From positions 1-54,881 of the forward strand of contig JAQGJP010000006.1 in NCBI GenBank assembly GCA_028290545.1: 54,881 nt of DNA. Reading direction: 5' to 3'. The number at the start of each line of letters is the position of its first letter. Position 1 is the stretch's first letter. Below are positions 37,212 through 45,562 of this stretch, one piece after another. Source of the stretch: Rhizobium sp. Lineage in GTDB: Bacteria; Pseudomonadota; Alphaproteobacteria; Rhizobiales; Rhizobiaceae. The notes under the pieces are model-generated. The model made no database searches and had not been told where the DNA came from. It saw nothing but the letters and a program-made list of their open reading frames with translations. The translations under genes and the position numbers were made by a program.

Positions 37212-38144
37212 ATGTATGCTCTCAGGGGTAAGAGGGTCTGGGTCGCGGGTCATCGCGGCATGGTGGGTTCGGCGATCATTCGCCGGCTCGCGCGTGAGGA
37301 TTGCGAGATCCTGACTGCGTCGCGGCAGGATGCCGACCTGCGCGATCAGGCGGCAACGGCCGCCTGGATCGGTCGCGAAAAGCCGGATGCGGTGTTTCTT
37401 GCGGCCGCCAAGGTCGGCGGCATCCTGGCCAACGACACCTATCCTGCCGATTTTCTCTATGACAACCTGATGATCGAGGCCAACATCATCAATGGTGCCC
37501 ACAAGGCCGGTGTTGAGAAACTGATGTTTCTGGGCTCCTCCTGCATCTATCCGAAATTTGCGCCGCAGCCGATTACCGAGGATGCGTTGCTGACCGGTAC
37601 GCTGGAGCCGACCAATGAATGGTATGCGATCGCCAAGATCGCCGGCATCAAGCTGGCGGACGCCTATCGCAAGCAGCACGGCGATGACTACATCTCGGGC
37701 ATGCCGACCAATCTTTACGGTCCCGGCGACAATTTCGATCTGAACTCCAGTCATGTGATGCCGGCGTTGATCCGCAAGGCGCATGAGGCAAAGCTCTCCG
37801 GCGCCAGTGAGATCACCATCTGGGGCACGGGTACGCCGCGGCGTGAGTTTCTGCATGTCGATGATTGCGCCGATGCCTGCGTGCATCTGATGCGGACTCA
37901 TTCTGAAGCGGGCCATGTCAACATTGGTTCGGGCGAGGACATCACCATTCTCGAACTGACCGAAATGGTCTGTGAGATCGTCGGCTTTCAGGGAAAGATC
38001 GTCCATGATCTTTCCAAGCCGGACGGCACGCCGCGCAAGCTGATGAGCGCCGATAAATTGCGCGCCACCGGCTGGTCACCGAAAATTGCGCTTCGCGACG
38101 GGATATCGGCAGTTTATCATTGGTTCCTGGACCACAAGATTTGA
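37212..38144 (+). CDS. fcl: GDP-L-fucose synthase
   Basis: Fcl epimerises and reduces GDP-4-keto-6-deoxymannose to GDP-L-fucose using NADPH. The 310-aa protein has the cofactor loop [16 protein letters not shown] near residue 10, [18 protein letters not shown] near 59, [13 protein letters not shown] near 107, and catalytic Tyr/Lys in [13 protein letters not shown] near 136. Length is typical. It follows gmd directly; an acyltransferase gene starts 18 bp after its stop. The set points to fucosylated, possibly acylated, O-antigen or exopolysaccharide. No glycosyltransferase is present. Confidence 0.96.
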   Translation: MYALRGKRVWVAGHRGMVGSAIIRRLAREDCEILTASRQDADLRDQAATAAWIGREKPDAVFLAAAKVGGILANDTYPADFLYDNLMIEANIINGAHKAGVEKLMFLGSSCIYPKFAPQPITEDALLTGTLEPTNEWYAIAKIAGIKLADAYRKQHGDDYISGMPTNLYGPGDNFDLNSSHVMPALIRKAHEAKLSGASEITIWGTGTPRREFLHVDDCADACVHLMRTHSEAGHVNIGSGEDITILELTEMVCEIVGFQGKIVHDLSKPDGTPRKLMSADKLRATGWSPKIALRDGISAVYHWFLDHKI

Positions 38145-38162
38145 AAGTAGCAGGTTACGGCG

Positions 38163-39320
38163 ATGGCTGACAGCCGCCACCAGTTGGCGTTTCTCGATGG
38201 TTTGCGTGGATTGGCCTCACTTTGGGTGCTGGTGGGCCACGCGATGTTTCTGACGGGCTACAAGATCGATATCGTCGCCCAGCCGGACATGGCGGTCGAG
38301 CTGTTCATCATCATTTCCGGCTTCCTGATGGCTTTCCACTATCAGCTGCGCGAGGCGCGCGAGCCGTGGACGGATCCAAACACCTGGAAGGTGTTCTGGA
38401 TCCGCCGGTTCTTCCGCATTGCGCCGCTCTATTATATTTGCCTTGCCGCGGCACTCTGGTTCGGTCCGGACCTGTGGGCCGCGCGCCTGGAGGCAGCGTC
38501 GGTGATGCGGGGTGCAATGGCCGAGACCCTCACCTATTCCGGCCGCTATCTCGACCAGTCGATCACCAATATCCTGTTGCATGTCAGCTTCTTGTTCGGC
38601 ATGACATCGACACATAATTTCCGCACCGCGCTGCCGGACTGGTCGATCGGCCTCGAGATGCAGTTCTATGCGCTATTCCCGTTTCTTATGTTGATCGTCA
38701 TGCGGTTTGGCTGGGTGATCGGCATGACAATCCTCGTGGCCTTCGCCTGGGTGGCCGGCGCATGGCTGGACCGCAACGGCTTCGTGATCGGCGCCTATTC
38801 CATTCTGGCGATGAAGTTTCATTTGTTCGCCGCGGGCATGCTGATCGCGATGTCCATCCGCGCCGAGGGCAAGATGAAATGGCTTTTGCTGATCGCTGCC
38901 TGTGCGGTGATTTTCGTGCCTCTGGGCGGCGGCCGGTCGGCCATGCATCGCGCAATCAAGATCATGGTCGTGCTCGGCTTCTTCGCACTGATATACAAGG
39001 ACATGTTGCCGGCACTCGCGCGACGCGCCGTCGGCGCGCTCGACGCCCTGTTCTCCAATCGGGCGAGCCGCTGGATCGGCGATCTCTCCTATGGTGCCTA
39101 TCTCATTCATCTGCTGGTCATGCTACCGGTCTGCGGCTGGCTGGCGGCGACCTATCCGGACATGGCTGCGTTTCCCCGCTTCTGGGCGGCACTGGCGCTG
39201 ACCATCCCCATTACCTACGGGCTTGCCTGGCTTGCTTATCGCTATGTCGAACTGCCGGGCATCGCGCTCGGAAGACAGGTGGCGGGACGGTTCCGGAAAC
39301 CGAATCCGGTATTGGCTTAA
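38163..39320 (+). CDS. Membrane acyltransferase (acyltransferase family 3, OafA/NodX-like)
   Basis: A 385-aa integral-membrane protein with about ten helices. It starts RHQLAFLDGLRGLASLWVLV and has the family His and Arg signatures in VGHAMFLTG and IRRFFRIAPLYYICLAA. Members O-acetylate or otherwise acylate surface polysaccharides, Nod factors or antibiotics. Its position 18 bp after fcl suggests it modifies the fucosylated glycan (inference). The donor is usually acetyl-CoA. No SGNH domain is fused, so the protein is of the short, membrane-only form. Confidence 0.9.
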   Translation: MADSRHQLAFLDGLRGLASLWVLVGHAMFLTGYKIDIVAQPDMAVELFIIISGFLMAFHYQLREAREPWTDPNTWKVFWIRRFFRIAPLYYICLAAALWFGPDLWAARLEAASVMRGAMAETLTYSGRYLDQSITNILLHVSFLFGMTSTHNFRTALPDWSIGLEMQFYALFPFLMLIVMRFGWVIGMTILVAFAWVAGAWLDRNGFVIGAYSILAMKFHLFAAGMLIAMSIRAEGKMKWLLLIAACAVIFVPLGGGRSAMHRAIKIMVVLGFFALIYKDMLPALARRAVGALDALFSNRASRWIGDLSYGAYLIHLLVMLPVCGWLAATYPDMAAFPRFWAALALTIPITYGLAWLAYRYVELPGIALGRQVAGRFRKPNPVLA

Positions 39321-39393
39321 CTCGGCATCTGCTGAGTAAAAGACCCATTCCCCCTTGTGGGGAGCGTTTGGGAAGGGCTTCCTTTGCAGACCG

Positions 39394-39421
39394 AAAAACC
39401 CCGCCGTCGCCAGCGGGGTTT
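39394..39421 (-). terminator. Intrinsic terminator for the BMP-type ABC operon
   Basis: A perfect 9-bp stem (39396-39404/39413-39421) with an 8-nt loop. Read on the minus strand the stem runs into five Ts (39394-39398). It lies 25 bp after the stop of the binding-protein gene, and is placed between convergent operons, so it may also stop the plus-strand message. Confidence 0.8.
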
Positions 39422-39445
39422 GCGTTGTCAGTCCGCAGGAAAGCG

Positions 39446-40516
39446 TTATTTCGGCAACTCGCCTTCGACGCCTTCGACGAAGAAATTCAGCGGGCCAAGT
39501 TTGTCGTCACCTGCGGCCTCGCCGGCCTTCAGCCATTCCGTGCCGTCCTGCTTCTTGAGCGGGCCGGTGAACGGCTTGAGTTCGCCCGACTTAATCTTGG
39601 CTTCGGTGTCCTGCGCCATCTTCTTCACATCGTCGGGCATATTGGTATAGGGCGCCATGTAGAGGATGTTCTGGGCAAGACCATCCCAGCTATGCGCTTC
39701 CTTCCAGGTGCCATCCAGAACGGCTTTGGTTCGGGTCACGTAGTAGGCGCCCCAATTATCGACGATTGCCGTCAGCTGGGCGTTCGGGCCGGCCTTGATC
39801 ATATCGGATGCCTGGCCGAATGCATGGATCTTGCGTTCCTCGGCTACCTGCATCGGCGCCGTGGAGTCCGTGTGCTGGGTAATGATGTCCACGCCCTGGT
39901 CGATCGCAGCCTTGGCGGCATCGGCTTCCTTGCCGGCGTCGAACCAGCTGTTGACCCAGATGACCTTGAGCTTGAAATCAGGATTGATGGAGCGGGCGCC
40001 GATCACGAAGGAGTCGATACCCTGCACGACTTCCGGAATCGGGAAGGATGCGAGATAGGCGGCCGTGCCGGTCTTGGACATTTTCGCGGCGATCTGGCCC
40101 TGGATATAGCGACCTTCGTAGAAACGCGAATTGTACGCCGTCAGATTCGGCGCGGTCTTGTAGCCCGTGGCATGCTCGAACTTCACCTTCGGGAATTTGG
40201 CGGCGACCTTCACCGTCTGATCCATGAAGCCGAATGATGTCGTGAAGACCAGGCCGCAGCCGGAACGGGCAAAGCGCTCGATCGCGCGCTCGGCGTCCGG
40301 GCCTTCCGGAACGTTTTCGAGATATTGCGTCTCGATCTTGTCGCCGAGTTCCTTTTCGAGCAGTTGTCGGCCGATGTCATGAGCCTGCGTCCAGCCGCCA
40401 TCGGTCTTGGATCCGACATAGAGGAAGCAGACCTTGAGTTTGTCAGCCGCCTGTGCCGGGACTGTAAAGCCGATCATGGCGGCCGTTGCGGTGAGGGAGA
40501 GGATCAGTTTTTTCAT
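39446..40516 (-). CDS. BMP-family ABC transporter substrate-binding protein
   Basis: A 356-aa exported protein of the basic membrane protein (BMP/Med/PnrA-like) family; PnrA and YufN relatives bind purine nucleosides. The signal peptide is MKKLILSLTATAAMIGFTVP. The mature part has FLYVGSKTDGGWTQAHDIGR, CGLVFTTSFGFMDQTVKVAA and GADIITQ-type loops (here GVDIITQHTDSTAPM). The frame continues upstream to 41011 as an artefact; ATG 40516 gives the signal peptide. It is last in a four-gene minus-strand operon, which is unusual for a binding protein needed in excess. Substrate not proven. Confidence 0.93.
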   Translation of the reverse strand: MKKLILSLTATAAMIGFTVPAQAADKLKVCFLYVGSKTDGGWTQAHDIGRQLLEKELGDKIETQYLENVPEGPDAERAIERFARSGCGLVFTTSFGFMDQTVKVAAKFPKVKFEHATGYKTAPNLTAYNSRFYEGRYIQGQIAAKMSKTGTAAYLASFPIPEVVQGIDSFVIGARSINPDFKLKVIWVNSWFDAGKEADAAKAAIDQGVDIITQHTDSTAPMQVAEERKIHAFGQASDMIKAGPNAQLTAIVDNWGAYYVTRTKAVLDGTWKEAHSWDGLAQNILYMAPYTNMPDDVKKMAQDTEAKIKSGELKPFTGPLKKQDGTEWLKAGEAAGDDKLGPLNFFVEGVEGELPK

Positions 40517-40551
40517 TTTTACCCCTGTTGGTTTGATGGTTCTTGTTGTTG

Positions 40552-41472
40552 TTATCGATCGGGAACGAAAGGCTTTCCCAGAGATGCGGGCGTATTGATC
40601 AATGTCATACGCCGGTTTCTTGAAATGGCAATCAGCACGAAGACCGTCGCCACATATGGCAAGGCCGAAAGGATTTGCGCCGGGACAGCGACACCAAAGG
40701 CTTGGGCATGCAACTGGCCGATAGATACTGCACCGAACAAGTAGCCGCCCGCAAGCAACCTCAGGGGTCTCCACGAGGCGAAAACGACGAGCGCGAGCGC
40801 GATCCATCCGCGACCGGCCGTCATGTTTTCCACCCATTGCGGCGTATAGACCAGCGACAGATACGCACCTGCAAGGCCTGCACAGGCACCGCCATACATG
40901 ACCGCGAGATAGCGGATGCCGATGACGTTGAGACCCAGCGCATGGGCGGAGGCGTGGTTGTCGCCGACCGAACGAAGGACGAGCCCTGCCCGGCTTCGGA
41001 ACAGGAACCACTGCGTGGCGATCACCAGCACGATCGAAATGTAGAAAATGACATCCTGGTTGAACAGAATCGGCCCGATGAACGGGATCGACGACAGGCC
41101 GGGAATGGCAAGCGCCGGCAGGCGGATGCCCTGGACGCCGACAAAGGGTTCGCCGATCATGCCGGAAAGCCCCAGACCCAGGATTGTCAGCGCCAGGCCG
41201 GTCGCAACCTGGTTGGCGACCAATGTCAATGTCAGAAAACCGAACAGCAGCGATGTCAGCGAGCCGACGATGATGCCGGCGAACATCCCAAGGACGGGCG
41301 AGCCTGTGATCTGCGACACTGCAAAGGCGGAAACCGCGCCCATCACCATCATGCCCTCGACGCCGAGGTTCAGCACCCCGGAGCGTTCTGTCACCAGTTC
41401 GCCGGCCGAGGCGATGACCAGCGGCGTCGATGCGGTGATGATGGTGATCATTATCGATTCGGCTGGCGACAT
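40552..41472 (-). CDS. BMP-type ABC transporter permease (YufQ-like)
   Basis: A 306-aa inner-membrane permease of the BPD_transp_2 family, with about eight helices. STPLVIASAGELVTERSGVLNLGVEGMM is the hallmark opening of the YufQ/NupQ group, and AGAYLSLVYTPQWVENMTAGRGW lies near residue 215. It starts 1 bp after the stop of the partner permease, so the two are coupled. Forms the channel with that partner. Nucleoside import is the best guess from relatives. Confidence 0.92.
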   Translation of the reverse strand: MSPAESIMITIITASTPLVIASAGELVTERSGVLNLGVEGMMVMGAVSAFAVSQITGSPVLGMFAGIIVGSLTSLLFGFLTLTLVANQVATGLALTILGLGLSGMIGEPFVGVQGIRLPALAIPGLSSIPFIGPILFNQDVIFYISIVLVIATQWFLFRSRAGLVLRSVGDNHASAHALGLNVIGIRYLAVMYGGACAGLAGAYLSLVYTPQWVENMTAGRGWIALALVVFASWRPLRLLAGGYLFGAVSIGQLHAQAFGVAVPAQILSALPYVATVFVLIAISRNRRMTLINTPASLGKPFVPDR

Positions 41473-41473
41473 G

Positions 41474-42565
41474 TCAGGCCCCTTTGCCGGCGCCGGTCAC
41501 GCGCGACCAGATGATGCGGATCTTGTAGGAAATCAGCGTGTCGCAGGAGAGCACGAAGAACAGCAACAGCCCCTGAAACAGGCGCGTGACTTTTTCCGAG
41601 ACCCCGAGCGAAAGTTGCGCTGCTTCCCCGCCGAGATAAGTGAGCGCAAGGACCAGCCCGGAGACAATAATGCCAAGCGGATTGAGCCTCCCGAGAAAGG
41701 CGACGATGATCGCCGTGAAACCATAGCCCGGCGAGATCGAAGGTCGGAGCTGGCCGATCGCGCCGGAGACTTCGGCAATACCGGCAAGCCCGGCAAGCGC
41801 CCCGGACAGAAGCATTGAGAACCAGACCATGCCGGAGGCCGAAAATCCGGCAAACCGCCCGGCGCGGCTGGATTGGCCGAGTACCTTGACCTGATAACCC
41901 TTGAGCATGAATTCCATCATGAACCACAGGAGGAGGCAGGCGACGATCGCGAATATGAAACCCCAATGCGCCCGGCCAGACGCTTCCCATATCGGCGGCA
42001 GTACCGCGGCCGGGTCGAACATCCGGGTCTCGGGGAAATTCTGGCCTTCCGGATTGCGCCACGGTCCGCGCACCAGCCAGTCGAGAAACAACTGGGCGAT
42101 GTAGACCAGCATCAGACTGGTGAGAATTTCGTTGGTGTTGAATTTTGTCTTGAGGAGCGCCGGGATCGCCGCATAGAGCGCACCGCCTATCATGCCCGTC
42201 GCCATCATCGTCGGCAGCAGCCACGGTCCGGTCCAGGTGTGAAACATAACGGGCAGAAAAGAGCCGAAGATGCCGCCGAAGATGAACTGGCCCTCGGCGC
42301 CGATGTTCCAGTTGCCGGCGCGGTAACAGATCGACAATCCTGCGCCGATCAGGATCAGCGGTCCGGCCTTGATGGCAAGCTCGTGCAGCGACCATTCCTC
42401 GCGCAAGGGGTCGATGAAAAACAGGTAGAGCGCCTCTACCGGATCCTTGCCGAGTGCCGCAAACAGGATCGCACCGCAGACCAGTGTTAGTGCAAGGGCG
42501 ATGAATGGCGATAGGAAGGTATAGAGCCGGGAGGCGTTCGGCCGCTTCTCGAGTTCAATGCGCAT
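41474..42565 (-). CDS. BMP-type ABC transporter permease (YufP-like)
   Basis: A 363-aa inner-membrane permease. Characteristic stretches are IGAGLSICYRAGNWNIGAEG near residue 83, GMIGGALYAAIPALLKTKFN, and NEILTSLMLVYIAQLFLDWL near 142. The start is placed at ATG 42565 with AAGGGA upstream; the frame opens at 42589. Either start overlaps the end of the ATPase gene (by 11 or 35 bp). The larger of the two permeases, as in YufP/YufQ pairs. Confidence 0.92.
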   Translation of the reverse strand: MRIELEKRPNASRLYTFLSPFIALALTLVCGAILFAALGKDPVEALYLFFIDPLREEWSLHELAIKAGPLILIGAGLSICYRAGNWNIGAEGQFIFGGIFGSFLPVMFHTWTGPWLLPTMMATGMIGGALYAAIPALLKTKFNTNEILTSLMLVYIAQLFLDWLVRGPWRNPEGQNFPETRMFDPAAVLPPIWEASGRAHWGFIFAIVACLLLWFMMEFMLKGYQVKVLGQSSRAGRFAGFSASGMVWFSMLLSGALAGLAGIAEVSGAIGQLRPSISPGYGFTAIIVAFLGRLNPLGIIVSGLVLALTYLGGEAAQLSLGVSEKVTRLFQGLLLFFVLSCDTLISYKIRIIWSRVTGAGKGA

Positions 42566-44123
42566 GGGCGATCCCTTGCGGTTGTCCATGCATGCCGCCC
42601 ATCAGCAGACCGATCTTCTCCCGGTTCATCTCCGATGCCGGATAGGCCATCGACAGCTTGCCCTCGGAAATCACCGCTATATGTGTCGCGACCTCGAAAA
42701 TCTCGTCGAGATCCTGGCTGATCACCAGCACGGCCGATCCAGCCTTGGCGAGATCGACCAATGCCTGGCGAATATGGCTTGCCGCACCGGCGTCCACGCC
42801 CCAAGTGGGCTGGTTGACGACCAAGACGGACGGTTGACGGTCGAGTTCGCGACCGACGATGAACTTCTGCAGATTGCCGCCGGAGAGCGAACCGGCAGCC
42901 GGATCTTCACCGCTCTTGCGCACGTCCATCTCCTCGCAGATGCGCCTGGATGCGGCCTTGACGGTCGAATTGCGGATGATCTTCAGCCATCCACCTGTCA
43001 GGAAAGTCTCTTGATCGGAGGCATTGCGCGAAAGCAGGAGGTTGTCGGAGAGACTCATGGTGGTCACTGTGCCATGACCATGCCGCTCCTCCGGCACGAA
43101 GGCGGCGCCGAGCAGCCGGCGCGCCGAAATTCCGGATCGGCCGACCGACTTGCCATGGAGTGCGATGGCGGCATTGCTGACGACCAGATATTCGCCGGAA
43201 AGCACATCGAACAGTTCGCCCTGGCCGTTTCCGGCAACACCGGCGACCGCCAGCACTTCACCGGTCCTGACAGCGAGCGAAACATCCCTGAGCGCGACGG
43301 CGAAAGGTGTCCTTGCGGCTGCATTCAGGGATTTGGCTTCGAGAGCCACTGCCCCGACCTTGTCTGGAGCATCCTTGCTGACCTCGGCCACTTCGGCGCC
43401 GACCATCATGCGGGCGAGCGAAGACGGCGTTTCCCGGCGTGGATCGCAGGCGCCGGTTACCTTGCCATGCCGCAGCACGGTGGCACGGTCGCAGATGCGC
43501 TGCACCTCTTCCAGCCGATGGCTGATATAGAGCACCGATCGACCCTCGGATTTCAGCTTGAAAAGCGTCTCAAACAGGCGGTCCGCCTCCTGCGGCGTCA
43601 ACACTGAGGTCGGTTCATCCAGGATGATGAGCTTCGGGTTCCGTAAGAGTGCCCTTACGATCTCAATGCGCTGGCGCTCGCCAACGGATAGATCGGCGAC
43701 ATGCGCATGCGGATCGAGCGGCAGCCCATACGCGAATGAAAGCGTGGCGGCCTCTTCCGCGACTTTCGACAACGGTATCTTGTGATCCAGTGAGAGAGCG
43801 ATGTTCTCGGCGACGGTGAGCGCTTCGAAAAGCGAAAAATGTTGGAAGACCATGCCGATGCCGGCCTTTCTGGCCTCGCCGGGGCTGCCGATGCTGATGG
43901 GGTCGCCTTCCCACAGAATCTGGCCGGAGCTCGGCGCGAGCACGCCGAACAGCATTTTCACGAGCGTGGATTTGCCCGCGCCATTCTCACCGAGCAAAGC
44001 GTGGATTTCACCGGAAGCAATGGTTAGATCTATCTCACTGCATGCGGCAAAACTGCCGAACAGTTTGGAAATCTTGCGCACTTCCAGGAGAGGGTGAACA
44101 CCCTCTGTTTCCGTGTCGACCAC
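42555..44123 (-). CDS. BMP-type ABC transporter ATP-binding protein (YufO-like)
   Basis: A 522-aa tandem ATPase. The first domain is complete: Walker A GENGAGKS near residue 46, LSVGERQR near 144 and LIILDEPTSVLTPQEADRLF near 164. The second domain has a degenerate Walker A (AGVAGNGQGE), LSGGNLQK and NQP in place of DEP (VLVVNQPTWGVDAGAA), the form usual in this transporter group, so ATP hydrolysis is expected mainly at one site. The GTG start at 44123 has GGGGTGG upstream. It is the first gene of the operon, and its promoter must lie at or beyond 44124. Confidence 0.93.
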   Translation of the reverse strand: MVDTETEGVHPLLEVRKISKLFGSFAACSEIDLTIASGEIHALLGENGAGKSTLVKMLFGVLAPSSGQILWEGDPISIGSPGEARKAGIGMVFQHFSLFEALTVAENIALSLDHKIPLSKVAEEAATLSFAYGLPLDPHAHVADLSVGERQRIEIVRALLRNPKLIILDEPTSVLTPQEADRLFETLFKLKSEGRSVLYISHRLEEVQRICDRATVLRHGKVTGACDPRRETPSSLARMMVGAEVAEVSKDAPDKVGAVALEAKSLNAAARTPFAVALRDVSLAVRTGEVLAVAGVAGNGQGELFDVLSGEYLVVSNAAIALHGKSVGRSGISARRLLGAAFVPEERHGHGTVTTMSLSDNLLLSRNASDQETFLTGGWLKIIRNSTVKAASRRICEEMDVRKSGEDPAAGSLSGGNLQKFIVGRELDRQPSVLVVNQPTWGVDAGAASHIRQALVDLAKAGSAVLVISQDLDEIFEVATHIAVISEGKLSMAYPASEMNREKIGLLMGGMHGQPQGIAHAH

Positions 44124-44165
44124 GAACCACCCCAGTCTTATTGCTGATCCCCATTGTTTTGCTGG

Positions 44166-44515
44166 TCAGGGTATCAGTAAAGTCGTTCCACTCGTTCTTC
44201 TGTTTTCCAGATCGGCGTGCGTTCTCGCGGCGTCCGCCAACGGATATGCTTGATTGATATTGATAACCACTTTGCTGCCTTGCACAACTGAAAAAAGCGC
44301 GTTGGCGCAGTCATCCAGTTCCTTGCGGTCGCGGACATAGGAAAAGAGCGTCGGCCGGCAGGATAGAGGCCTCTGCGGAAACAGGTGTCGATATAGTTCA
44401 GCCCGATGGCCGAACGGCGGATCTGCACTTCGCCGGGTCCCGGCGGAGGAACATCGATCTCGGCATATTCCAGAACGTCGGCGCCGCCGTTGCGGGGCAC
44501 GAGAATGCCATGCAT
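44166..44515 (-). pseudogene. Quinone oxidoreductase (zinc-independent MDR family) remnant with internal deletion
   Basis: Two pieces of one gene are joined out of frame. From ATG 44515 about 58 codons read HGILVPRNGGADVLEYAEID through TCFRRGLYPAG, the start of a QorA-like quinone reductase. Then, in another frame, about 56 codons read YVRDRKELDDCANALFSVVQ through RRTSGTTLLIP and stop at 44166, its C-terminus. A whole enzyme is about 325 aa, so some 200 residues including the NADPH-binding domain are gone. It is a dead gene squeezed between pcs and the ABC operon; the junction is near 44341. Confidence 0.8.
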
Positions 44516-44516
44516 T

Positions 44517-45299
44517 TCATCGGTCAGTCCTTTGTCCAAGCCTGGGGAACATCTGCATGACGAAGCCGATGCAATACATATAGATGCCGGTTGCCACCAC
44601 GCCCCAGACGACCCAATCGGGCGAAGCGAAATGCTTGAGCAGTGAAATGCCCGACAATATCGCCCAGAGGATAAAGACGCCGAGATTGAGCGTCCTGAGA
44701 CGCTTGACGCGGACCGGGTGCAGGAAATGGATCGGCAGGAACGTCAAGATCACGGAAATGATGACGACGGTCAGCGCCGTGGTGGCGCTCGCATCAATGA
44801 CGAACAGCGTGAAGATCACTATATTCCAGACAACAGGAAAACCGGAGAAGAAATACTCGTCGGTCTTCATGCCCATGTCGGCATAGTAAATCGCCGAGGA
44901 CACGACAATCAGTCCGGCGGCCACGAAGGACCATGGCTCGCCGATCATGCCGCTCTGGTATAGCGCGAAAGCCGGCAGCAGCACATAAGTCACATAGTCG
45001 ATGATATTGTCGAGCGTGTCACCGGACCAGTTGGGCAGCACTTCCTTGACCCGCACCTTGCGGGCGATCGGTCCATCGATGCCGTCGACGATCAACGCCA
45101 GGCCGAGCCACCAGAACATATCGACGAAACGCCGCTCGGAGGCGGCGACAACGCCGAGAAACGCGAGGAACGATCCGGATGCGGTCAGCAAGTGCACCGC
45201 AAAGGCGCGGATTTCGGCATAGGGCACGGCCTTGTAGTTGAATACATAGCTGAAAATCCTCATCCCCGCCTGCCCTTCCGGTTGGTGAGATTCCTTCAT
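44517..45299 (-). CDS. pcs: Phosphatidylcholine synthase
   Basis: Pcs condenses choline with CDP-diacylglycerol to make phosphatidylcholine in the inner membrane, a pathway typical of rhizobia, Brucella and other host-associated bacteria. The 260-aa polytopic protein has the modified CDP-alcohol phosphotransferase motif DG-x2-AR-x12-G-x3-D-x3-D starting at DGIDGPIARKV and continuing SGDTLDNIIDYVTY. VPYAEIRAFAVHLLTASGSF near residue 27 is the family opening. ATG 45299 is preferred, but ATG 45263 (MRIFSY) with a G-rich leader is possible. No choline transporter is adjacent. The stop lies next to the dead qor start. Confidence 0.94.
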   Translation of the reverse strand: MKESHQPEGQAGMRIFSYVFNYKAVPYAEIRAFAVHLLTASGSFLAFLGVVAASERRFVDMFWWLGLALIVDGIDGPIARKVRVKEVLPNWSGDTLDNIIDYVTYVLLPAFALYQSGMIGEPWSFVAAGLIVVSSAIYYADMGMKTDEYFFSGFPVVWNIVIFTLFVIDASATTALTVVIISVILTFLPIHFLHPVRVKRLRTLNLGVFILWAILSGISLLKHFASPDWVVWGVVATGIYMYCIGFVMQMFPRLGQRTDR

Positions 45300-45471
45300 G
45301 ACCGATGTTTGATACATGGGAATTGGCGCCTTCGCCACCCCAAAGACCACGATCGAAACGCAACATTGGATCGTGTCCGGAACTCCGCACTGTCTGCGGA
45401 CTTAACCATGGAACAGCGGTATCGGCCAGATGCTTGAAACATAAAATATCAACGGTTTCCCCTTGAAGCCG

Positions 45472-45511
45472 TTGACAGACCAGATACCCCTCTATATTTT
45501 AAACTTAAAAT
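45472..45511 (+). promoter_or_regulatory. Promoter and palindromic operator of the aryl-CoA operon
   Basis: TTGACA (45472-45477) is a consensus -35. TATTTT (45495-45500) at 17 bp, or TATATT (45493-45498) at 15 bp, is the -10. A palindrome ATTTTAA-AC-TTAAAAT (45496-45511; 7-bp perfect arms, 2-bp centre) covers the -10 and start site. MarR-family repressors of aromatic-acid operons bind such AT-rich palindromes. No regulator gene is in the window. Confidence 0.7.
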
Positions 45512-45562
45512 AAAATGACGCCATGGTGACGATTCCCGCGTCTTTTTGCGATGGAGAATGAG

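Noticed and set aside
42558..43607. 349-codon plus-strand frame opposite the BMP-type ATPase
   Set aside because: Antisense shadow of a gene with clear Walker and signature motifs.
44174..44539. Intact 121-aa protein at the quinone-oxidoreductase remnant
   Set aside because: Only the first half of that frame matches the family; the true C-terminal sequence is in another frame, so it is a deletion relic.
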